Assembly: GCA_002343715.1 (NCBI GenBank)
Contig: DDSA01000127.1
Coordinates: 1-30,940, forward strand
Reading direction: 5' to 3'
Origin: Phycisphaerales bacterium UBA2402
GTDB lineage: Bacteria > Planctomycetota > Phycisphaerae > Phycisphaerales > UBA1924
DNA length: 30,940 nt
The notes under the pieces: model-generated
Seen by the model: only the letters and a program-made list of their open reading frames with translations
What the model was told of the DNA's origin: nothing
Databases searched by the model: none
Position numbers and translations under genes: made by a program
Part shown: positions 24,228 to 30,940 of the stretch, in pieces
Numbering within the stretch: position 1 is the first letter of the stretch
Layout of the letters: each line of letters begins with the position of its first letter

Positions 24228-27200
24228 TGCTCCGCGACTAACACCCGGCTACCGGCTCCAAAAGCTCGAAGTTTCCAACTGGGGAACGTTCGACAGCAGC
24301 CGTGGCACGGTGCATGTGGTCAGGCCCTGCGGCGCTACCACGCTCCTGATCGGCCAGAATGGTTCGGGCAAGTCCACTCTGGTGGATGCCCTGTTGACCC
24401 TGTTCGTGCGTCCGGTTGTTCGCAACTACAACGTCGCCGCCGGTGCTCAGAAGACCGAGCGTGATGAGCGGACCTACATCAAGGGGGCGTTCGACCGGCG
24501 AAGCCGTGACGAAGACAATCGGGCGGAGGGCCAGTTCCTCCGACCCGATGGACGGCACTACTCGACCTTGCTCGCGACCTTCAAGAACGATCGCGGCGAG
24601 GCCTTTACTGTCGCGCAGGTTCTGTACCTTGGCGGTGACGGAGGTGCCGAGAAGGTCTACGCCTTCGCGCAGGGCGAGAAGTCGATCGCCGAGCACTGTG
24701 CCAACCTTGCCACCACTGAGCGGGTGCGCCAGCAGATGGAGAAGCGCGGTTTCCGCGCCACCGACAAGTACAACGAGTATCACGGCTGGGTTGCCAAGTT
24801 CACAGGCATGCAGCCAAAGGCGATGGATGTGTTCAACCAGACCGTCGCGGTCAAGGACATCCAGAGTCTGAACAAGTTCATCCGTGAGCACATGCTCGAG
24901 CCGAAGCCGTGGATGGAGAAGATCGAGACGCTGCAGGCGCACTTCACCCAGCTCACGGAAGCCTATCAAAGCCTGGTGCGCGTCCGTCGGCAGTTCGAAC
25001 TGCTCACGCCGATTGCGGCGAAGGGCGCAACCTTCACAGCGCAATCGGACGCGTTGCGACTCGCTCAAGCCATGTGCGGTGCCGCAGGTCCGTACTTCCG
25101 GGCGATGACGATCGAGCTTCTCGGGCCGGCGGCAGAGTTCCTTAAGAAGGAACTCTCGGCGCTCGTGGTCACCAGGGATCGTCTCGATACGGAGTTGCGG
25201 GACGCGGCCGACGAAGAGCGGCAGTTGAAGAATGAGATCGAGAACGCCGGGGGCGAGAGGCTTCGTCAGATTCCGTTGCTTATTAAGCAGCACGAGACCG
25301 AGAGCGCCAACCGGCGAGAACGCAGCGTTCGTTTCATGGCTGCGCTGGCCACGACGGGGGTCGCCGCGGATGTGACGGACGACGCCTCGCTGCGCGAGCT
25401 GCACCAACGTCTGCCGGAGTTCATCAAGGTCTTGAGCACTCGCGAGGAAGCGCTCCGGCGTGAACATCAGGATGTCGTGCTCGATCGCGGCGATGCGCAC
25501 CGCGAACTCAGCGAGAGCAAGCGGGAGCTCGAGGCGCTCGGCACCCGCCACACGAAGCTCCCGGAGCGTCATGCGGAGATTCGCCGGCAACTCTGCGAAG
25601 CGCTGCGGCTGCCGGACAGCGAACTCCCGTTCGCGGCGGAGCTCATCACCATCCCGACGGAGGAGAAGAGCTGGGAGGCCTCGATCGAGCTATTGCTCCG
25701 ATCCTTTGCGCTCAGTTTGCTGGTGCCACAGAAGCACTACGCCGTTGTCAGTGCCCACATCGACCGGAACCGGGTCCGTGATGGCCGCGGCGTCGGTCAG
25801 AAGCTCGTGTATCTCCGCGTCGGTGGGCGTACTGCGCCACAATCACGCCCTGTCGCCCATTCTCAGTCGTTGCTCCGCAAGGTCAAAGTCAAGGACGGGC
25901 ACGGCCTTGCGCCCTGGGTGAAGGGGGAGTTGGAGGAACGGTTCGACTACCTCTGCTGCGACACCATCGAGCAGTTTCAGGCTGCTCACGATATGGCCCT
26001 TACCCGTGAGCGCCACATCAAGGGAAGGGGCACGCGACACGAGAAAGACGACCGGGATCGCGCGATCGATCCACGCGAGTTCGTTCTAGGGTGGGACAAT
26101 CGCGAGAAGCGGAAGGCGCTCGCCGAGAACGTCCGGCAGCTCGAAGCCGAACTGTCCTCGATGGATGCCCGGCTGAATAAGTTGAATGCAGAGATCACGG
26201 GACTTGACGCTCAGCGCCGCTCGGCGGACGTGCTGCGAGAGACCGCGGCGTACTCCTTGATTGACTTCGCGTCGGAACAAGTCGCCATCGCGGCACTGCG
26301 GGAGGAGAAGCGCGCGCTTGAGGAATCGAGCGATGCGTTGAAAACGCTGAAGCGTCGCATCTCCGAAGTCGAGGCAACTCGGCAGCGTCTCAGCGGCGAG
26401 CGCGACGATGCTATCCGGCAGCACGAGCGTGCCTCGCAGGATTTGCGCTTTGCGGAGCGCCAGATTTCGGACGCCACCCAGGCCATCTCGACGCTCCGGC
26501 AGACGGGCGAATGGTCGCGGCACGAGGAGCTGTTCCCCGAACTTTCCAAGCTCTTTGAAGGGGAGCCCCTGACTGTACACAACGTCACGCAGAGGGAGGC
26601 AGGCTTCCTTGCTGACCGGCATGCCGAAGTCGAACGTCTGAAGAAGGAGCTGGAGCCACTGGAGCGTGAGATCTGCAAACTCATGAATCAGTATCTCCGA
26701 GACTTTGCAGATCAGCAGGCCGATCTGGACGCATCCATCGAGTACCTGGGGAGCTTCTGTGCCGCGTGCGAGCATATCCGGCGCGAAGACCTGCCCCGGC
26801 ACGAAAACCGCTTCAAGGAACGGCTCAACGAGAAGGTCACGCAAGAGATCGGCATTCTCAACGGCGCCTTCCAAACCGAGAAGCAGGAGATCGAACAGAA
26901 GATCGAGATCCTCAACCGCTCGCTCAGGCAACTGGAGTACAGGCCAGGGACGTACATGAAGCTCGAGCCGCGGGCGGTCCGAGACGTGGAGATCCAGCAG
27001 TTTCAGTCCAGCCTGCGCGAGTGTCTCGCCGATTCGTTCGAGGGAACGCTCGCAGCGGATGAGGCGCGCTATGTCCGGATTGCCAAGCTCATCGAAAAGC
27101 TCCGCGAGGAACAGCGCTGGCGAGAGAAGGTCACCGATGTCAGGCGATGGTTTGACTTTGCCGCACGAGAGCTTGACGCTGTGTCGGGCGCGGAGCGGGG

Positions 27201-27615
27201 CTACTACGAGGACAGCACCGGCCAATCTGGGGGAGAGAAGGCCAAACTTGCGTTCACCATCCTGGTCGCAGCGATCGCGTACCAATACGACATCGACCCG
27301 AGCCGGCCCAGCAGCGATCGCTTCCACTTTGTGGTGGTCGACGAGATGTTTTCAAAGGTCGACGACCGCTATGCCGAGTACGCCCTGTCGCTCTTCCGGC
27401 AGTTCGGGCTTCAGCTGTTGATCGTGGCCCCTTTGGACGCCAAGGCCCGGATCACCGAGCCATACGTGGAGTGCTATCTCCACGTCGTCAAGGACTCCAA
27501 GACGCACCAATCGGAGATCTTCAGCATGACGGCGAGAGAGTTTGAGGACACCGTGTTGGGTCGACCCGCGGTGGTGACAGTTTCCCCAGCATCGGCGGCA
27601 AGCGTGACTCGATGA
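24220..27615 (+). CDS. jetC: Wadjet protein JetC (SMC/MukB/SbcC-like ATPase)
   Basis: This 1131-residue SMC-like ATPase is the motor of the Wadjet complex, which extrudes loops of circular DNA and delivers small plasmids for cleavage. The N-terminal head has Walker A GQNGSGKST (residues 45-53). Two long coiled-coil arms (residues about 300-480 and 630-910) flank a hinge-like middle (about 500-620). The C-terminal head has the signature SGGEK (1003-1007) and Walker B ending in Asp1041-Glu1042 (FVVVDEMFSKVDDRYAEYAL). All ATPase motifs are intact. The start at ATG 24220 has a purine-rich GGGGGA upstream and overlaps jetB. It overlaps jetD (ATGA 27612-27615). Confidence 0.96.
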   Translation: MHDAPRLTPGYRLQKLEVSNWGTFDSSRGTVHVVRPCGATTLLIGQNGSGKSTLVDALLTLFVRPVVRNYNVAAGAQKTERDERTYIKGAFDRRSRDEDNRAEGQFLRPDGRHYSTLLATFKNDRGEAFTVAQVLYLGGDGGAEKVYAFAQGEKSIAEHCANLATTERVRQQMEKRGFRATDKYNEYHGWVAKFTGMQPKAMDVFNQTVAVKDIQSLNKFIREHMLEPKPWMEKIETLQAHFTQLTEAYQSLVRVRRQFELLTPIAAKGATFTAQSDALRLAQAMCGAAGPYFRAMTIELLGPAAEFLKKELSALVVTRDRLDTELRDAADEERQLKNEIENAGGERLRQIPLLIKQHETESANRRERSVRFMAALATTGVAADVTDDASLRELHQRLPEFIKVLSTREEALRREHQDVVLDRGDAHRELSESKRELEALGTRHTKLPERHAEIRRQLCEALRLPDSELPFAAELITIPTEEKSWEASIELLLRSFALSLLVPQKHYAVVSAHIDRNRVRDGRGVGQKLVYLRVGGRTAPQSRPVAHSQSLLRKVKVKDGHGLAPWVKGELEERFDYLCCDTIEQFQAAHDMALTRERHIKGRGTRHEKDDRDRAIDPREFVLGWDNREKRKALAENVRQLEAELSSMDARLNKLNAEITGLDAQRRSADVLRETAAYSLIDFASEQVAIAALREEKRALEESSDALKTLKRRISEVEATRQRLSGERDDAIRQHERASQDLRFAERQISDATQAISTLRQTGEWSRHEELFPELSKLFEGEPLTVHNVTQREAGFLADRHAEVERLKKELEPLEREICKLMNQYLRDFADQQADLDASIEYLGSFCAACEHIRREDLPRHENRFKERLNEKVTQEIGILNGAFQTEKQEIEQKIEILNRSLRQLEYRPGTYMKLEPRAVRDVEIQQFQSSLRECLADSFEGTLAADEARYVRIAKLIEKLREEQRWREKVTDVRRWFDFAARELDAVSGAERGYYEDSTGQSGGEKAKLAFTILVAAIAYQYDIDPSRPSSDRFHFVVVDEMFSKVDDRYAEYALSLFRQFGLQLLIVAPLDAKARITEPYVECYLHVVKDSKTHQSEIFSMTAREFEDTVLGRPAVVTVSPASAASVTR

Positions 27616-28820
27616 TTCAGCCCGAAGACATCTCGCGCAAGGCCCTCGCGATCTATCGCGAGTACCTGCGTGCTTGGGTTCAGGGGGATGGTCAGTACTT
27701 TCCACGGCGCGTGCCCGCTCAAAGGGACCCGGGACCTGATGTCGTCACCGCGATTGACCAGGTCAGACGGTTGCGCGAGGGTTCAAAGGAAGTGCTCGGG
27801 TACGGATACTCCGTGGAGTGGAAGGAGGTTCAGTCGCGGCGGCACGGAAAGAACCTGTTCCCCAGCAAGGTGCTTTTCGCCACCGAGCTTGATCTCTTGC
27901 GTGTAATTGGTAAGGAACGGGAGTTCCGAAGGTTCACAGAGGCGGTCACTCGCCTCAGGGCCGAGTTTCCCGAACTGGATTCATGGGTCAGGTCAAACAT
28001 CGGGGTCTTCACTGACGCCGCGCCAGACCTGGATGGTCTGGTCGAAGTTCTTCGGTACTTCAAGGAGCATCCACGCCCGAATCTATTCGCTCGGGAGCTC
28101 CCACTGTCCGTGGACTCCAAGTTCATCGAGCGCCATGAGCGACTCCTCGCGCAATGGCTGGACGTCATCGTGCCGCCGCACGAAGTGCGTGCAGACGAGG
28201 ACCACTTTGCGCGTCGGTACGGACTCCGCTATCACGAGCCCGACATATTCGTGCGATTTCTCGACCCCGCCGTTCAGGCTGAGCTGGGGATTCCCTACGA
28301 GGCTCTGGCGGTCCCGCTGCACACGATGGGTGGTTGGACCATTCGGAACGTCCGCGCAATGATCGTCGAGAACCGCGTGAACCTGATGACTTTGCCGAAG
28401 TGCACGCGCACTGTCGCCATCGGCGGCCTGGGGAACGGTGCATCGCTGCTGCGGTATGTCTCCTGGCTCCAGCACGCCCGCGTGTGTTACTGGGGCGATC
28501 TGGACAGCGAGGGCTTTGTGATCCTGTCTCGAGTCCGATCCATATATCCGGCGACCGAGAGCCTGTTCATGGATTGCGCGACGCTAGATCTCTTCCGCCA
28601 CCTCGCGGGCCAGGGCAGCGGGCGTCGCCCTCCCGGGCCCCCAGCAAATCTGACACCATCCGAGGCGGAGGCGTTCAGGATCTGCGATGAGGAAGGGCTG
28701 CGACTCGAACAGGAGCGCATTCCACAGGCGGCCGTGGTCGAGGCGTTCGCGCACAGGCTGGGTGCGAGGCATGACGCTCCGATGTCCAGTTCTCTCGTCG
28801 CTTCCAAGCGTCAGGTCTGA
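27612..28820 (+). CDS. jetD: Wadjet nuclease JetD (DUF3322/DUF2220, Toprim-type)
   Basis: The 402-residue product is the nuclease of the Wadjet complex, which cuts circular DNA that JetABC has fully extruded. The N-terminal half (DUF3322) has the typical PEDISRKALAIYREYLRAW and later HPRPNLFARELPLSVDSKFIERH. The C-terminal half (DUF2220) has a topoisomerase-VI-like Toprim fold with MIVENRVNLMTLP (Glu253), GGLGNGASLLRYV and YWGDLDSEGFVIL (Asp296 and Asp298), the expected metal-binding acidic residues. The QERIPQAAV tail is also conserved. The gene is translationally coupled to jetC and is the last gene of the operon. No terminator is seen after it. Confidence 0.95.
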   Translation: MIQPEDISRKALAIYREYLRAWVQGDGQYFPRRVPAQRDPGPDVVTAIDQVRRLREGSKEVLGYGYSVEWKEVQSRRHGKNLFPSKVLFATELDLLRVIGKEREFRRFTEAVTRLRAEFPELDSWVRSNIGVFTDAAPDLDGLVEVLRYFKEHPRPNLFARELPLSVDSKFIERHERLLAQWLDVIVPPHEVRADEDHFARRYGLRYHEPDIFVRFLDPAVQAELGIPYEALAVPLHTMGGWTIRNVRAMIVENRVNLMTLPKCTRTVAIGGLGNGASLLRYVSWLQHARVCYWGDLDSEGFVILSRVRSIYPATESLFMDCATLDLFRHLAGQGSGRRPPGPPANLTPSEAEAFRICDEEGLRLEQERIPQAAVVEAFAHRLGARHDAPMSSSLVASKRQV

Positions 28821-29101
28821 CGCAGGCAGTTGCAGGGAATCAGAAACCGATATACCAAGACACCAACAATCTCTGGCATTCGCCTGCCGAAGTCGCAAAG
28901 GCGCATGGTGTGCCCCTTGTCCCCTCACTCCGACGGCTTCCGGGGCGATCCCGCACACCGGAGCCTTCGTCGGTCCGCACCCTTAAGTCCAGCGGATTGT
29001 CTCTCTATGAAGAACTGTCGCAGAGATGTAATGCGCTGAGGGTCGGGTGGTTCGGCGATTCGGACGGTGCCGAGGCTGCGCCGTTGGGAATATGTGTGTA
29101 G
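28821..29101. other. Gene-free gap between jetD and the metal ATPase
   Basis: This 281-bp stretch holds only short open frames with no recognisable family and no good ribosome binding site. It separates two convergent genes and may hold the right end of the island, but no repeat matching the left side (16864-17260) was found by eye. Confidence 0.4.
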
Positions 29102-30940
29102 CTAACTGGCTTTGGCATGTGAGCGAGAGTGCGCCACACGAAGGGTCCTCAAGCCGTTCCCCACCACAAGCAGACTCGCCCCGACATCGGCGACCACTGC
29201 CATCCACATCGTGGCCACCCCTCCCAGCGCCAGGCCGAAGAAGACGCCCTTGATACCGATGGCAAGTGCGATGTTCTGAGTCAGGATCGCCCCGGCGTGG
29301 CGAGATAGCAGCACGAACTCCGGCAGACCACGAAGGTCGTCCTGCATGAGTGCCACGTCAGCAGTTTCGAGTGCGGTGTCGGTGCCTGCTGCGCCCATCG
29401 CGAAGCCGATGGTGCTCTTGGCGAGGGCCGGGGCGTCGTTGACGCCGTCGCCGACCATGCCGACGGTGTTTCCGTGCTCCTGGAGCAGGCGTTCGATCTC
29501 GGCGAGCTTGTCCTCGGGGAGCATCCCGCCCCTTGCCTCGTCGATGCCGACCGCCTTGGCGATGGCGGAGGCGGTGGTCTGGTTGTCGCCCGAGAGCATG
29601 AGCGTTTTCACGCCCAAGTGGTGCAATGACTTGATGGCCTCGACGCTGCTGTCACGGGGCGTGTCCGCAACAGCGATGACGCCGAGCACAGTGCTTGCGG
29701 AAGCGACCACCACCGCCGTCTTGCCCTGCAGCTCGAACTGGCTCAACACCGCCTCGACCTCCGGCGAACAGACCTTCCGCTCCTCGGCGAGACGGTGGTT
29801 GCCGACGAAGTACCCCTTACCGTCGATGCGTCCTTCGACGCCCCGGCCAGTGAGCGACTTGAAGTTTGCGACGCTCGCCCGCTCGCCATTCCACGCCGCC
29901 ACCACCGCAAGCGCGACCGGGTGCTGCGAGAGCGCATCCAGACTCGCCGCGATTCGCAGCACCTCGTCCTTGCTCGCGTTTCCGATCGGCTGCACGTCTG
30001 TCACGCGGGGCTTGCCCTCGGTGATCGTCCCGGTCTTATCCAGCGCGACGACTTTCAGTTTGCGCCCGTTCTCCAGATGCACGCCGCCCTTGATGAGGAT
30101 TCCGCGGCGGGCCGCCGCCGTCAGGCCGCTGACGACCGTCACGGGCGTCGAGATCACTAGGGCGCAGGGGCACGCGATCACTAGGAGCACCAGCGCCTTG
30201 TACAGCCACGGGTAGAACGGCTGCCCGAACGCGAGCCACGGCACCACAGCAACCAGCACCGCCGCGACGCACACAACCGGCGTGTAGACCCGGGCGAAGT
30301 TGTCCACGAATCGCTGCGTCGGCGCTCGGCTCCCCTGCGCCTCCTGCACCGTCCGGATGATCTTGGCGAGCGTCGTCTGGTCCTTGCCGCCAGTGGTTCG
30401 GAACTCGAGCACGCCCGACTCGTTGATGGTCCCGGCGAAGACCTTGTCGCCCGCCTTCTTGTCCACTGGCACGGACTCGCCCGTCACCGGGGCCTGGTTG
30501 ACGCTCGACTCGCCCGCGACCACCACGCCGTCGAGCGCGAGCCGCTCGCCGGGCTTCACCTGCACGATGCCCCCCACGGGCACCTCACCGGCGCGCGTCA
30601 GATTCCACGATCCGTCGGGCTGCTTGACGCTCGCCTGGTCGGGGGCCATCGCCATGAGCCCCTTGACGGCGTTGCGGGCGCGGTCCAAGGCCTTGGCCTC
30701 GATCAACTCGGCGAGGCCGAAAAGAAACGTCACCAGCGCGATCTCCGGCCACGCGCCGATGAACGCCCCGCCGACGATCGCCACCGTCATCAGGAAGTTG
30801 ATGTTGAGCGTGAAGGTCCGAAGCGCGACCCAGCCTTTCTTCAATGTCGGCAGGCCGCCGAGCAAGATCGAGAGGACCGACGCCGCGATCACCGGGGCCG
30901 AGGTCTCCTTCACACCCGCGAAGTACATCGCCTCCGCGCC
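29102..30940 (-). CDS. Zn/Cd/Pb-type heavy-metal P-type ATPase (5' end outside window)
   Basis: The frame is open to the window edge (GAEAMYFAGV...), so 612 residues are visible and the N-terminus is missing. An ATG at 30928 sits inside a transmembrane segment and is not a likely start. The actuator domain has TGESVPVDKKAGD. The metal-selecting membrane motif is ACPCALVIST. The phosphorylation motif is DKTGTITEGKP. Next comes SQHPVALAV, the His-Pro pair typical of metal-transporting P1B pumps, and then GDGVNDAPALAKS. The last membrane helices contain NIALAIGIKGVFF and VVADVGASLLVVGNGLRLL-type sequence, as in Zn2+/Cd2+/Pb2+ exporters (ZntA/CadA). It should export toxic divalent metals from the cytoplasm. 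It converges on jetD. Confidence 0.93.
   Translation of the reverse strand, partial: GAEAMYFAGVKETSAPVIAASVLSILLGGLPTLKKGWVALRTFTLNINFLMTVAIVGGAFIGAWPEIALVTFLFGLAELIEAKALDRARNAVKGLMAMAPDQASVKQPDGSWNLTRAGEVPVGGIVQVKPGERLALDGVVVAGESSVNQAPVTGESVPVDKKAGDKVFAGTINESGVLEFRTTGGKDQTTLAKIIRTVQEAQGSRAPTQRFVDNFARVYTPVVCVAAVLVAVVPWLAFGQPFYPWLYKALVLLVIACPCALVISTPVTVVSGLTAAARRGILIKGGVHLENGRKLKVVALDKTGTITEGKPRVTDVQPIGNASKDEVLRIAASLDALSQHPVALAVVAAWNGERASVANFKSLTGRGVEGRIDGKGYFVGNHRLAEERKVCSPEVEAVLSQFELQGKTAVVVASASTVLGVIAVADTPRDSSVEAIKSLHHLGVKTLMLSGDNQTTASAIAKAVGIDEARGGMLPEDKLAEIERLLQEHGNTVGMVGDGVNDAPALAKSTIGFAMGAAGTDTALETADVALMQDDLRGLPEFVLLSRHAGAILTQNIALAIGIKGVFFGLALGGVATMWMAVVADVGASLLVVGNGLRTLRVAHSRSHAKAS

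Noticed and set aside
24238..25590. 450-codon antisense open frame under jetC
   Set aside because: It lies wholly under a confident SMC-like ATPase and has no recognisable domain.
26086..27327. 413-codon antisense open frame under jetC
   Set aside because: It is a shadow of the C-terminal half of JetC, with Leu/Arg-rich sequence typical of the reverse complement of coiled-coil coding DNA.
1..30940. CRISPR array or rRNA genes
   Set aside because: No regularly spaced long repeats and no rRNA-like sequence were seen; the only short repeat array is the four-copy 13-bp motif near 21.9 kb, which is not CRISPR-like.

Overview
The window is a high-GC bacterial chromosome segment with dense, often overlapping genes. 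The protein styles suggest a planctomycete, possibly of the Phycisphaerae: very long uncharacterised helical-repeat proteins, a giant LptC/LptA-like protein, a free-standing MetRS-type tRNA-binding protein, and a DUF2924/large serine recombinase cassette. A Gram-negative envelope is implied by the LptC-like protein, ftsW/murG and the exported proteins. This placement is an inference from gene content, since no rRNA or other phylogenetic marker is present.

Bases 1-7221 hold four overlapping + strand genes of unknown function: a helical protein cut by the window edge, a secreted TPR-like protein, a single-pass membrane protein and a small zinc-ribbon protein. They look like one translationally coupled operon. 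A tRNA-binding OB-fold protein (7237-7677) follows and converges on an exported Fe/Mn superoxide dismutase (minus strand, 8549-7779). Bases 8656-16376 are a cell-envelope and signalling block: ftsW, murG, a small receiver-like protein, a diguanylate cyclase with intact GGDEF and I-site motifs, and a 1056-residue LptC/LptA-like protein. A tRNA-Asn(GUU) gene with a promoter and terminator follows at 16792-16863.

Bases 17261-28820 look like an accessory island inserted beyond the tRNA gene. Its first part is a four-gene, tightly coupled mobile-element cassette: an 80-residue protein, a DUF2924 protein, a large serine recombinase and an HTH protein. Next comes a Fic-family AMP-transferase-like gene (minus strand) with a class II inhibitory motif. 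Divergent from it is a complete type I Wadjet anti-plasmid operon, jetABCD, whose four genes all overlap. The 303-bp region between fic and jetA contains four copies of a 13-bp motif, CAAAAC-N3-TACG, spaced by close to whole helical turns, which may be a shared control region. The window ends in a Zn/Cd/Pb-type P-type ATPase on the minus strand, cut by the window edge.

The most notable elements are the Wadjet operon with its divergent Fic partner and the repeat array between them. A second is a recurring TACACT -10-like element: it lies exactly six bases before the ATG of two consecutive genes, suggesting leaderless transcripts, and also upstream of the tRNA gene with a well-placed -35.
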